Notes: generated by a model not told the origin, from the sequence alone. Positions 1 to 5,880 are shown, numbered from the stretch's first letter. The stretch: 8,405 bases of DNA from Candidatus Parcubacteria bacterium (GCA_023140595.1 JAGLLI010000029.1:1-8405); one strand, 5' to 3'. Numbers and translations: made by a program.

Positions 1-143
1 GCTTCCTCATTAATAATTTTATCAAATTCCTCCACCTCTTTTTCATTTGGGAGAGGACGTTTTGTAAATTCAGCCAGACTTGATTTTTTTAAATTTATTG
101 TTACATTGCTGTCGTCATTTTTATTTTTTTGTTTTTTGGACAT
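1..143 (-). CDS. Hypothetical protein, N-terminal fragment (runs off the window)
   Basis: Only the first 47 residues are inside the window. The fragment opens with ATG at 143 and is very polar: a Lys/Asn/Asp-rich start, then a stretch with RPLPNEKEVEEF at about residues 29-40. No transmembrane segment or known domain is visible in this part. Its start lies 5 nt after the stop codon of the preceding minus-strand gene, so the two are almost certainly co-transcribed and probably translationally coupled. There is no Shine-Dalgarno sequence. Function is unknown; the rest of the protein would be needed to assign a family. Confidence 0.6.
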   Translation of the reverse strand, partial: MSKKQKNKNDDSNVTINLKKSSLAEFTKRPLPNEKEVEEFDKIINEE

Positions 144-148
144 ATTAT

Positions 149-664
149 TTAATCATTTTTAAAATTCGCGTTAATAATTTCATCAGTTTTAATTTTTGCT
201 TCCTGCTCAATAAAAAACCTGTTAACTCCCGGAATACTGCCAAGCCATTTTTTAATTAAATTTACAATTTTTTTTGCTGTGGCTTTTCCTCTTTCAAATA
301 AGCCGTTAATCTCCGCAACTGTTTTTCCTCCTTCTTGCTTAAATTTTTCCTTGTTTTCCGCCGGCATTGCCAAATAAATATCATCCAAACCTTTTTCCAG
401 CACAGATTCTATTTTTTTCATCCGTATTTGCCTGACTTTTCTTTGCCGGCTAACCGTCACTATTCCTCCCAGCTCACCGCCTTCTGTTTTTTCTTTGCCA
501 GACAAATCAACTTCGCGGTTTTCCGCTGTTTTTTCAATTAACCCGTCCTCTCCGCTTTCATTTCTTTCCGGCGCGTATTCTTTTTTACCGCCTTGTTTCT
601 CAACCAAATTATCCAATTTTTCAAACTGTTTTTCTTTTCCAAGATTAATATTGTTATCCACCAT
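149..664 (-). CDS. Hypothetical charged, probably cytoplasmic protein (171 aa)
   Basis: I do not recognise a named family. Residues 1-70 are low-complexity, rich in Glu, Lys, Gly and Asn and probably disordered. From about residue 72 the composition changes to amphipathic helices: a basic stretch VSRQRKVRQIRMKKIESVLE, then LDDIYLAMP near 93-101, and a C-terminal part with KKWLGSIPGVNRFFIEQEAKIK at about 138-159, the most family-like segment. No signal peptide or membrane span is present. The gene follows an extended -10 promoter and is followed after 5 nt by another minus-strand gene, forming a two-gene or longer operon that leaves the window. No Shine-Dalgarno is seen before ATG 664. An overlapping plus-strand ORF here is a shadow of this frame. 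Confidence 0.75.
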   Translation of the reverse strand: MVDNNINLGKEKQFEKLDNLVEKQGGKKEYAPERNESGEDGLIEKTAENREVDLSGKEKTEGGELGGIVTVSRQRKVRQIRMKKIESVLEKGLDDIYLAMPAENKEKFKQEGGKTVAEINGLFERGKATAKKIVNLIKKWLGSIPGVNRFFIEQEAKIKTDEIINANFKND

Positions 665-697
665 ATTTTTAATTAAATATAATATTTTTCTCTTTTT

Positions 698-706
698 ATT
701 ATACCA
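698..706 (-). promoter_or_regulatory. Extended -10 promoter for the operon starting at 664
   Basis: On the minus strand the sequence reads TGGTATAAT, a perfect -10 hexamer (698-703) with the TGn extension (704-706). No good -35 is found at the usual distance, as expected for extended -10 promoters. It predicts a start of transcription near 691 and a leader of about 27 nt. Confidence 0.55.
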
Positions 707-775
707 TAATAAAAGAAAATATTAAAAAAATAAAAATTTATAACCGAATAGACTCCGGCATATCAATTTTTATCT

Positions 776-1702
776 CTACCCCTCCATGATTTTAAAGCCG
801 TTCAAGATGGAATCGCACATAAAATCTTCAAGCGGTGCGAAGTCGCCTGAGAGCTGGCTTTTTCTAAGATAATTCAAATATAACCCTTTTTCTTTAATCT
901 CAATGACAGCCGGTGGCAAATTATCCTTTAAAAGCATGGCAGATAATATAAGCCGTCCAATACGGCCATTTCCATCAGAAAAAGGATGAATTTGTTCAAA
1001 TCTGCTATGGGTATGCGCGGCATGCTCAATGGTGTCCACATGCTTCTGATTGTTTTCTTTAATCAATTTTTCCATCAATTCAGGAACTTTGAAATAATTA
1101 GCTGTCGGCACATTTGATCCGACTATCCTGACGCCATGCCTTCTATAGTATCCAGCGTCATCACGAATACCATTCATCAAAATGCTATGTAATTTCAGAA
1201 TTAATTTTTCATCTATCTTTCCTTTTTGGGATAAATAGTCAAATAAAAATTTAATGGCTGATTGATGGTTTTTTGCTTCCAGATGCTCGATCAAATTTTT
1301 ATTTTTAATCGTCTCATTGCGAAATATAACTGCGGCTGTCTCATCTTCGGTAAGTGTGCCGCCCTCGATACGGTTGGTATTATAAGTCAATGACAAAATC
1401 AGCTGATCATATAAATCAACTCTTTTTAAAATCAGGCTTAATACGTCTTTATACTTTTTGGCTTTTTCATGGATTATTTCTTTTTTGCCTACCGCTGTTT
1501 TTTCATCATCGCCGGATACTTTAACTCCAGTATATTTTAACAATAGTTTATCTATCGACTCAAGCTTGCTTTTACGCGGTTTTGACTTACCGTTAATCCA
1601 ACTGTTTAGCGTAGCGAAAGACACGCCTAGTTTTTTAGCTAAGTTTTCCTGAGTAAGACCGGATAATCTTTTGATTATTTTTAATTTTTCTGAAACATTC
1701 AT
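776..1702 (-). CDS. fic: Fic-domain protein with N-terminal XRE-type helix-turn-helix
   Basis: This 308-residue protein has two modules. Residues ~4-55 form a Cro/C1-like helix-turn-helix (GLTQENLAKKLGVSFATLNS, then WINGKSKPR). Residues ~85-300 are a Fic domain. The catalytic loop is intact: H239-P-F-S-D-G-N-G-R-I-G-R250 fits HxFx(D/E)GNGRxxR, with His239 the expected general base. The upstream motif T109-N-R-I-E113-G114 fits the (S/T)xxxE(G/N) inhibitory helix of class II Fic proteins, whose Glu blocks productive ATP binding, so the enzyme should be self-inhibited. The Fic-typical GYYRRHGVRIVG segment lies at 184-195. Fic enzymes usually transfer AMP from ATP to protein hydroxyls; the target here is unknown. 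No separate antitoxin is adjacent. The start is supported by the HTH beginning at once and by the promoter 29 nt upstream. No Shine-Dalgarno is visible. The HTH suggests autoregulation. Confidence 0.94.
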   Translation of the reverse strand: MNVSEKLKIIKRLSGLTQENLAKKLGVSFATLNSWINGKSKPRKSKLESIDKLLLKYTGVKVSGDDEKTAVGKKEIIHEKAKKYKDVLSLILKRVDLYDQLILSLTYNTNRIEGGTLTEDETAAVIFRNETIKNKNLIEHLEAKNHQSAIKFLFDYLSQKGKIDEKLILKLHSILMNGIRDDAGYYRRHGVRIVGSNVPTANYFKVPELMEKLIKENNQKHVDTIEHAAHTHSRFEQIHPFSDGNGRIGRLILSAMLLKDNLPPAVIEIKEKGLYLNYLRKSQLSGDFAPLEDFMCDSILNGFKIMEG

Positions 1703-1730
1703 ATTTTTGTCATTTTTACTTTACAACTTT

Positions 1731-1759
1731 ATTATATAAAACTTTATAAAGTTTGTCAA
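1731..1759 (-). promoter_or_regulatory. Consensus sigma-70 promoter of fic
   Basis: On the minus strand TTGACA (1754-1759) and TATAAT (1731-1736) are separated by exactly 17 nt, a perfect consensus match. The predicted start of transcription is near 1724, giving a leader of about 22 nt before ATG 1702. It is the strongest promoter in the window, and its spacer is filled by a palindrome, so it is probably held in check by a repressor. Confidence 0.85.
1739..1754. promoter_or_regulatory. Palindromic operator inside the fic promoter
   Basis: AAACTTTATAAAGTTT is a perfect 16-bp palindrome filling almost the whole spacer between -35 and -10. The 12-mer TTTATAAAGTTT recurs at 1770-1781, just upstream of -35, and a half site AACTTTAT lies at 1725-1732, overlapping the start of transcription. 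A dimeric HTH protein bound here would exclude RNA polymerase. The HTH of Fic itself is the obvious candidate; the AbrB-type protein encoded at 4583-4744 is a weaker one. Confidence 0.6.
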
Positions 1760-1810
1760 TATTAGATATTTTATAAAGTTTTAACATATTAATTCTTCTT
1801 TTACGGTTTA

Positions 1811-1820
1811 ATGTATACAT
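1811..1820. promoter_or_regulatory. ATGTATACAT palindrome, candidate AbrB-type operator
   Basis: This is a perfect 10-bp palindrome lying where transcription from the adjacent extended -10 (minus strand TGTTATAAT, 1826-1834) would begin. The same sequence occurs at 4770-4779 in the leader of the AbrB-type gene, with two relatives next to it, and on both occasions it follows a T-rich terminator and TGTTATAAT. This makes it a candidate shared operator. Confidence 0.4.
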
Positions 1821-1833
1821 AATTAATTATAAC

Positions 1834-1866
1834 AAAAAAACAGGTTTTGGTGAACCTGTTTTTTTT
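1834..1866. terminator. Bidirectional intrinsic terminator
   Basis: CAGGTT (1841-1846) pairs with AACCTG (1853-1858) around a 6-nt loop. The stem is flanked by A7 on the left and T8 on the right, so each strand makes a GC-containing hairpin followed by a U tract. On the minus strand it would end transcription arriving from the 528-residue gene or from the promoter at 1920-1948. Confidence 0.8.
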
Positions 1867-1913
1867 GCCTTGCACGGATGTTGCCACCAAGTGTGAAACT
1901 ATTTTAGTTCCTA
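1834..1913 (-). ncRNA. Candidate ~80-nt small RNA
   Basis: A minus-strand promoter (TTAACA, 17 nt, TATAAT; 1920-1948) is followed after about 80 nt by the strong terminator at 1834-1866, with no ORF between. The body contains TGGCAAC (plus positions 1880-1886) bounded by a possible 4-bp CTTG/CAAG stem. It vaguely resembles a T-box bulge but lacks the upstream specifier stem. No known RNA family is recognised. It could instead be the far leader of fic or a degenerate remnant. Confidence 0.3.
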
Positions 1914-1938
1914 GTTCCTATTATACTAGGAACTTTTT
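1906..1938 (+). terminator. Hairpin with T tract (plus-strand terminator form)
   Basis: AGTTCCTAGT (1906-1915) and ACTAGGAACT (1925-1934) form a perfect 10-bp stem with a 9-nt loop, followed on the plus strand by TTTTT. No plus-strand gene lies upstream, so its role as a terminator is uncertain. On the minus strand its loop carries the TATAAT of a promoter. Confidence 0.45.
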
Positions 1939-1948
1939 CTATTGTTAA
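1920..1948 (-). promoter_or_regulatory. Minus-strand promoter, TTAACA-17-TATAAT
   Basis: TTAACA (1943-1948) and TATAAT (1920-1925) on the minus strand are separated by 17 nt, one mismatch from consensus in total. The -10 sits in the loop of the 1906-1934 hairpin. Transcription would start near 1913 and run into the terminator at 1834-1866, defining the candidate small RNA. Read-through would reach fic. Confidence 0.5.
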
Positions 1949-2036
1949 TATTAAAAAATTTAGTTTCAGTTCTAATTCCATGCTCCCACAACAAAAATAA
2001 ATTGCCAATGTTAATATTGCGCTGATCTTAACCCAT

Positions 2037-3623
2037 TTATTTTATCGCTGTAGCTTCAAATCTAAAATCATCACATCCAATCGGCAATTTTACGCTTTCT
2101 TCCCATTTGCCTGTTTCCGGATTAGTAATTACAAAAAAATGCGTATTAAAACTAGTGCCGTAAATAATATTATCATATAGAAACAAATTTTTTGAGCTAA
2201 CAATGGAGCCTGATGGCGACTTTAAATTAAAAATCACGCCCTTGTTGCATTCTTTATTTGTAATCAAAGATATTTTTAACTTTGGAATAGGTATATTTAG
2301 GGTAACGGTTGATACTCCTAATTTAAAACTTGGCAGCTCTTTTTCTGCTGTTTCAACATATTCCTCAAATTGAGACATCATCTCGCTCTTTCCTCTAACG
2401 TACTCTGCCATAAGATCTCTCAAATACGGCTGATTATTTTTTATCAAAAAATTATATTTCTTTTTTATATTAGGCAGAGTGTCTTTTATTTCTTTATCAA
2501 TCAAGGCTACTTCATTAAAAACATTTGAAATATTGGACGATACTTTAAGTCTTAAAAGGCTTTGGTCTACCTCCCTTTTAATCCTTAATAAATTTTTATA
2601 AGTGACTGTGTTTTTGGATTCTTCCGACATGGTTGTATTGTTTTGCTTTAAGTTGTCCGCGCTTTGTTGAAAACTTATGGTCAACGCGCCATACAGCTCA
2701 ATTCGCAAGCTGACCAGTTCTGCCAAAATATCCGGATCAACAAAATCCAAAGGTATCAGGCTATCTTCTAAATTAACAACTGAATCTTCAAGAACAGTAA
2801 CGCCTTCTTTATATATATCTTCTGCTTGTCCGCGTGTACTTGCCAAATATTGAAATTTTGTTTCATCATTCAATCCAAAACTTCGCTGATAATAATCCAT
2901 CATCTTTTCGGAAAATTCCGTAATTCTAATATCTGAAACTTCCTTTATTTGATTGCCGTTAAATTCTTTATATAATTTTAATTGATATAAAAATTTTTCC
3001 AAGCCCTGATAATACTGGGTTAATTTTCCAGCAAATCGCGTTTCTGCTGCATGATTTTTTGGGATGCTTGTTGCCAATTTATTCAAATCAACCAAAGCAA
3101 AATTTACACCCTGTCTAGCTAGGCTAATATACTCCAAATCTTCTTTATTAATCCTTGGCGCCTCAGCTATATGCTTATCACGGCCTATCTCCCAAAAAGT
3201 GCTGACTCCGCGGGCGATTCTTTTACTTCTGTTCAGTTCGTCTTTTTGAAAATTACTAACACCCAAAACCTTTGGTTCATCAGTCGCGATTTTTGTCCCG
3301 CTGGCAATCTCAACTGAAAGAGTTAAATTTTTTTTAACTTCATCATTAATACCAGCCTGAACTTCCAAATATTCCGTTATTGCCTTTTCAAAATCGTCCC
3401 TATACGCGCTCTCCGCGCTTGGTGCTGATTCCTGTTTTACAAAATCATCAAATACCGCGCGATTATCCTTAAAAAGAAAATACCAAGCAAATACAGAACC
3501 CAATAATAAAAATAACAAAAGCAACAAACCAGTAAACAACCAAATATTTTTTGGTTTATCAGGCAAATTGTCTTGGGGCGGTTCGTTCCCGCCAAAATCA
3601 TTATTTATTATATCTTCTTCCAT
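2037..3623 (-). CDS. Membrane-anchored protein of unknown function (528 aa)
   Basis: I do not recognise the family. Residues 1-27 are acidic and Pro/Asn-rich and should be cytoplasmic. Residues ~28-51 (IWLFTGLLLLLFLLLGSVFA and following) form one transmembrane segment. About 470 residues follow and are probably exported. Most of them (about 70-430) are helical and charged, suggesting a long helical bundle or coiled coil. The last ~100 residues change to beta-rich sequence with a SPSG turn and NPETGKWE near 501-508, resembling a small beta-sandwich domain. The only two cysteines, C459 and C517, are in this domain and could form a disulfide. The gene lies 97 bp after the PepE-like gene on the same strand and may share its transcript. 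No Shine-Dalgarno is found before ATG 3623. A surface or envelope role is inference only. Confidence 0.85.
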   Translation of the reverse strand: MEEDIINNDFGGNEPPQDNLPDKPKNIWLFTGLLLLLFLLLGSVFAWYFLFKDNRAVFDDFVKQESAPSAESAYRDDFEKAITEYLEVQAGINDEVKKNLTLSVEIASGTKIATDEPKVLGVSNFQKDELNRSKRIARGVSTFWEIGRDKHIAEAPRINKEDLEYISLARQGVNFALVDLNKLATSIPKNHAAETRFAGKLTQYYQGLEKFLYQLKLYKEFNGNQIKEVSDIRITEFSEKMMDYYQRSFGLNDETKFQYLASTRGQAEDIYKEGVTVLEDSVVNLEDSLIPLDFVDPDILAELVSLRIELYGALTISFQQSADNLKQNNTTMSEESKNTVTYKNLLRIKREVDQSLLRLKVSSNISNVFNEVALIDKEIKDTLPNIKKKYNFLIKNNQPYLRDLMAEYVRGKSEMMSQFEEYVETAEKELPSFKLGVSTVTLNIPIPKLKISLITNKECNKGVIFNLKSPSGSIVSSKNLFLYDNIIYGTSFNTHFFVITNPETGKWEESVKLPIGCDDFRFEATAIK

Positions 3624-3720
3624 GATTTATATTTTAATTAAATTTTTTGATTTTTTTAGGATTTACGTCTTTATTTAATTGTATTATTTTTAATAGTTTT
3701 ATTTTGCCCATGTTTATAAG

Positions 3721-4377
3721 TTAATTAAATTTTTCCCATTTGCCCTCCGAGACAATTTTTATATTTCCATCCTTTACCATAATCGCAGTATTATCATCAA
3801 TAGCATATATCGGCTCTTTAAAATCTTTTGCAATCTTTTTTAGATTTCCGCTATTTACATCTGGAAAATGCGGCGAATTAAAATGAGGCCTGATATGAAA
3901 ATCCACTAAACCTAAACCATCAATTCTGTCTACTGGCCCAGTATACTCAGAATACAATCTATTCGAATCACTCAGTATTAAATTTGCAGTCGACACCATA
4001 CTCCCCGCGCTTATCCCGAAATATACTCTTGTATTAAGCAATTCTTGCATTTCTTGCTTTAAGCCCAATTTTTCTAACGAGTGCATTAAATGAAAAGTAT
4101 TTCCGCCTCCAAAAATTAAAATATCCGCTGATTTAAATCGTGCGAGGATGTCTTCTCTGGGTAATGCAGAAATATCAACAATATCCAATTCTTTTAAACC
4201 AAGGTTTTGAAACTCTCTAAAATTGTCTATAAGCCAACTTTTATCTCCTGCTTCAGTGTTTGCAGCAGTGGGAACAAAAATGGCCGTGCATTCACTAAAT
4301 TTTTTATTACACAATGCTGCCAGTTCTTCTTTGATTGTATTATTTGTTATTCCAGCTGATGTTAATAATAGTTTCAT
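3721..4377 (-). CDS. Peptidase E-like protein, family S51
   Basis: The 218-residue product begins with the family-typical MKLLLTSAG and has the class I glutamine-amidotransferase-like fold of S51 peptidases. GGGN at 90-93 is the conserved loop before the nucleophile. G121-I-S123-A-G carries the catalytic serine. The RPHF segment places His165 where the catalytic histidine of E. coli PepE (NPHF) lies. An acidic pair, D194-D195, lies near the position of the third catalytic residue (Glu in PepE). PepE hydrolyses dipeptides with N-terminal aspartate in the cytoplasm; the substrate here is not proven, and other S51 members such as cyanophycinase differ. Length agrees with PepE (229 aa). There is no signal peptide. 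AAAGG lies only 1 nt before the ATG, too close for normal Shine-Dalgarno use. It has its own promoter and precedes the 528-residue gene. Confidence 0.9.
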   Translation of the reverse strand: MKLLLTSAGITNNTIKEELAALCNKKFSECTAIFVPTAANTEAGDKSWLIDNFREFQNLGLKELDIVDISALPREDILARFKSADILIFGGGNTFHLMHSLEKLGLKQEMQELLNTRVYFGISAGSMVSTANLILSDSNRLYSEYTGPVDRIDGLGLVDFHIRPHFNSPHFPDVNSGNLKKIAKDFKEPIYAIDDNTAIMVKDGNIKIVSEGKWEKFN

Positions 4378-4405
4378 GCCTTTATAATATAATTATTATG
4401 GTTAT

Positions 4406-4434
4406 ATTTTATCACAAAAAAGTTCTATTGTCAT
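4406..4434 (-). promoter_or_regulatory. Promoter of the PepE-like gene
   Basis: On the minus strand ATGACA (4429-4434) and TAAAAT (4406-4411) are spaced by 17 nt, with a TGA extension directly before the -10. Transcription would start near 4399, leaving a leader of about 22 nt. Confidence 0.6.
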
Positions 4435-4511
4435 CTAAACAAAATACAATTAAATCGAATTAAATCATCTAAGTAAAAATTAAAATTTAGTATTATAAAA
4501 TCCCTCCCACA

Positions 4512-4541
4512 AGCAACTATTACAAAAAAATAATAGTCGCT
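4512..4541 (-). terminator. Stable hairpin downstream of the AbrB-type gene
   Basis: Positions 4512-4522 and 4531-4541 form an 11-bp stem with an 8-nt loop. The single imperfect position is a G-U wobble in the minus-strand RNA, so it folds better on that strand. It begins 41 nt after the AbrB-type stop codon. No U tract follows, so it may be a 3'-end stabiliser or a Rho-independent terminator of poor quality. Confidence 0.35.
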
Positions 4542-4582
4542 CATGGAAAGAATTCCTATGCTTTGATATCTCCTTACTTCTC

Positions 4583-4744
4583 TCAATCACTAATCAAAAT
4601 CCCATCACCTCGTTTTTTTACAACAAGTTTTTGCCCCTTTCTCCACCTAAGCTCATCCAATACTTCTCTGGGCAAAGTAACACCCAAGCTGTTGCCATGG
4701 GAATAAATTTTACGAATTTCATTGTTTTTTAATTTTCTGCGCAT
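4583..4744 (-). CDS. AbrB/MazE-type swapped-hairpin DNA-binding protein (53 aa)
   Basis: This short gene begins at ATG 4744 (MRRKLKNNEIRKIYSHGNSL) and ends with TGA at 4583-4585. Residues ~11-53 match the SpoVT/AbrB fold: an SHGNSLGVTLPREVLDEL core with the characteristic G-NS-GVTLP turn and an LPREVLDELRW helix, followed by KGQKLVVKKRGDGILI, the second beta hairpin. Proteins of this kind act as dimers, either as general regulators or as antitoxins repressing their own operon. No MazF/PemK or PIN toxin follows; about 200 bp of non-coding sequence does. Three ATGTATAC-type sites lie in its leader, pointing to autoregulation. The zeta/DUF2188 pair ends 145 bp upstream behind a terminator. No Shine-Dalgarno is present. 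Confidence 0.88.
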   Translation of the reverse strand: MRRKLKNNEIRKIYSHGNSLGVTLPREVLDELRWRKGQKLVVKKRGDGILISD

Positions 4745-4769
4745 AGTTCAATAATTTATTATTTAATTT

Positions 4770-4805
4770 ATGTATACATCTTAATGTATATTTAAATGTA
4801 TACGT
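4770..4805. promoter_or_regulatory. Triple ATGTATAC-type operator in the AbrB-type leader
   Basis: Three related 10-mers occur in tandem: ATGTATACAT (4770-4779, perfect palindrome), ATGTATATTT (4784-4793) and ATGTATACGT (4796-4805), offset by 14 and 12 bp. They lie between the proposed -10 and the start codon, where bound protein would block elongation or initiation. AbrB-type proteins often bind clusters of short A/T-rich sites near their own gene. Confidence 0.5.
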
Positions 4806-4822
4806 AATATTTATCTATTTTC

Positions 4823-4831
4823 ATTATAACA
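4823..4831 (-). promoter_or_regulatory. Extended -10 promoter of the AbrB-type gene
   Basis: The minus strand reads TGTTATAAT, a perfect extended -10, directly after the T tract of the terminator at 4831-4863. No convincing -35 is found. Transcription would start near 4816, leaving a leader of about 72 nt that contains all three operator-like sites. The same arrangement recurs at 1826-1834. Confidence 0.45.
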
Positions 4832-4863
4832 AAAAAACAAGTTTAAATAAACTTGTTTTTTTT
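4831..4863. terminator. Bidirectional intrinsic terminator after the zeta/DUF2188 pair
   Basis: CAAGTTT (4838-4844) pairs with AAACTTG (4849-4855) around a 4-nt loop, with A7 before and T8 after it. It follows the DUF2188 stop codon by 25 bp and closes that operon on the minus strand. Confidence 0.8.
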
Positions 4864-4888
4864 ATGCATAATGAGGAAATCAAAAAAA

Positions 4889-5158
4889 CTAATACGCTCG
4901 TCGGCTTTTTATTCTGCCAGACAAGCTGTGAACAAATAACTCGCTTCGTTTATTTCGCGCTATTTTTTGGCCATAACTAACAGCCTCTTTTTGAGTATCA
5001 AAAATTTTAGATACCCGAACAGAACCCGCCCTCTTAACTGCCCAACTGCCATTAGTCGGCACAACATGCTGACTCTTCATGCCCTTCTCTACCGCTTTGG
5101 AATAAGATTTAATCTGCTCATTATTTAAATTTTTTCTTGGTAATACTTTTTTTCTCAT
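4889..5158 (-). CDS. DUF2188 domain protein, partner of the zeta-like kinase
   Basis: The 89-residue product has a basic N-terminal extension (1-28) and a DUF2188 domain (~29-89). The domain is recognisable from HVVPTNGSWAVKRAG, then a DTQKEAVSYGQKIARN helix and the ending ELFVHSLSGRIKSRRAY. The biochemical role of DUF2188 is not established. The start codon overlaps the stop of the zeta-like gene as ATGA (5155-5158), so translation is coupled and the two proteins are probably made in fixed proportion. This arrangement and the small basic character make it a candidate antitoxin or cofactor of the kinase; that is inference. The coupled start is chosen over internal ones because of the overlap. 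A strong terminator follows. Confidence 0.88.
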   Translation of the reverse strand: MRKKVLPRKNLNNEQIKSYSKAVEKGMKSQHVVPTNGSWAVKRAGSVRVSKIFDTQKEAVSYGQKIARNKRSELFVHSLSGRIKSRRAY

Positions 5159-5751
5159 ATTTTTTCATTCACTAATTTCAGAATATCATCTTCTGTCATT
5201 TGAATGCGTTTTAAGTAAGCTAATTCCTGCTCTTTGTTATCAAATATTAACTCACTGAAAATCATATTTTGCGTTTTATTATATGAACTTTCAAAAATCT
5301 TTAACTTAACATTCTTATATCTCTCGGCAACCCATAACAACGTTTTTCTTGATCCTGAATGTGTTCTATAAAAATGAATATCTTGAAATTTTCTGTCGCG
5401 ATTTAAAAATGCTACAAATGCTCTTAGTAAATCGTCAGGAATAACTGAATAAACTACTGCTTCTTTATGGGCTTTTGCTATATTTTTAATCTTTACTCTG
5501 GCTCCTTCCGGAGTTGGTAAAGTGCCATCAAAAACAATGCCTTCGTAACCATTTAAATATTCTGAAACAAATTCAGTCTTTCCTGAAGCTGAACCGCCAT
5601 TCATCAAAATCACTTCTTTGTTTTTGATAACTTTCAATGCATTTTTAAATTCAATGTCTGCTTCTCTGGCTGATTCTTGATGATATTTCTCTGCATTTCC
5701 CGGGTCATAATTCTTCATTTGTTTTTTTATTACATCAGCTGAGATTATCAT
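5155..5751 (-). CDS. Zeta toxin-like P-loop kinase
   Basis: The 198-residue product carries a Walker A motif G52-G-S-A-S-G-K-T59 after a hydrophobic strand (EVILMNGG), as in zeta toxins and related kinases. FDGTLPT at 74-80 occupies the place of the zeta aspartate that acts on the acceptor substrate (D75). The region RAFVAFLNRDRKFQDIHFYRTH (110-131) supplies the arginines expected to contact ATP phosphates. Zeta toxins phosphorylate UDP-N-acetylglucosamine; because this protein is shorter (zeta is about 290 aa) and diverged, its substrate is open. No epsilon antitoxin precedes it, but DUF2188 overlaps its stop codon. The leader contains a small hairpin TGATTT/AAATCA (5818-5833) and no clear Shine-Dalgarno or promoter, so transcription may continue from the tRNA unit upstream. 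Confidence 0.82.
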   Translation of the reverse strand: MIISADVIKKQMKNYDPGNAEKYHQESAREADIEFKNALKVIKNKEVILMNGGSASGKTEFVSEYLNGYEGIVFDGTLPTPEGARVKIKNIAKAHKEAVVYSVIPDDLLRAFVAFLNRDRKFQDIHFYRTHSGSRKTLLWVAERYKNVKLKIFESSYNKTQNMIFSELIFDNKEQELAYLKRIQMTEDDILKLVNEKI

Positions 5752-5880
5752 CTTTTTTATTGTAACTGAATTTTATTAAAAAAACATTTATTTTAATTTC
5801 TGCCAAGGTCTTTGCCTGATTTATAGAAATCAAATTTTAAAATGCTAGTGTTCGGATCTGTTTACATAGAACCGTATAAG

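Larger units (their letters stand above)
1703..2036. other. 334-bp non-coding region upstream of fic
   Basis: No convincing gene lies here. From fic outward it holds the fic promoter and palindrome (1731-1759), a repeat of the operator (1770-1781), an ATGTATACAT palindrome (1811-1820) beside an extended -10 (1826-1834), a bidirectional terminator (1834-1866), a short segment that could be the body of a small RNA, a second hairpin (1906-1934) with a minus-strand promoter overlapping it, and an A+T-rich tail up to the stop of the 528-residue gene. TGAAACTA (1894-1901) and TAGTTTCA (1961-1968) form an outer inverted repeat around the second hairpin. Confidence 0.6.

Noticed and set aside
335..725. 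Plus-strand ORFs antisense to the 171-residue gene.
   Set aside because: They are rich in Phe and Ser, typical mirror translations of a Lys/Glu-rich gene, and lie opposite a frame with a promoter and an operon partner.
1716..1787. A 23-codon minus-strand ORF upstream of fic.
   Set aside because: It is made of the promoter and operator repeats of fic, has Lys/Tyr/Leu-rich A/T-driven composition and no ribosome binding site.
1834..1913. A T-box riboswitch controlling fic.
   Set aside because: Only the bulge-like TGGCAAC and a 4-bp stem fit; the third-last base of the bulge motif differs, there is no room for a specifier stem after the promoter, and fic is not an amino-acid-related gene.
3634..3711. 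A 25-codon minus-strand ORF between the PepE-like and 528-residue genes.
   Set aside because: Lys/Ile/Asn-rich composition is what A/T-rich non-coding DNA gives; no initiation signal or family resemblance was seen. It could be a leader peptide but nothing supports that.
4431..4544. A 37-codon minus-strand ORF after the AbrB-type gene, possibly a toxin partner.
   Set aside because: It contains the 4512-4541 hairpin and the promoter -35 of the PepE-like gene, has no good initiation signal (AAGGAG is 22 nt from the ATG) and matches no toxin family.
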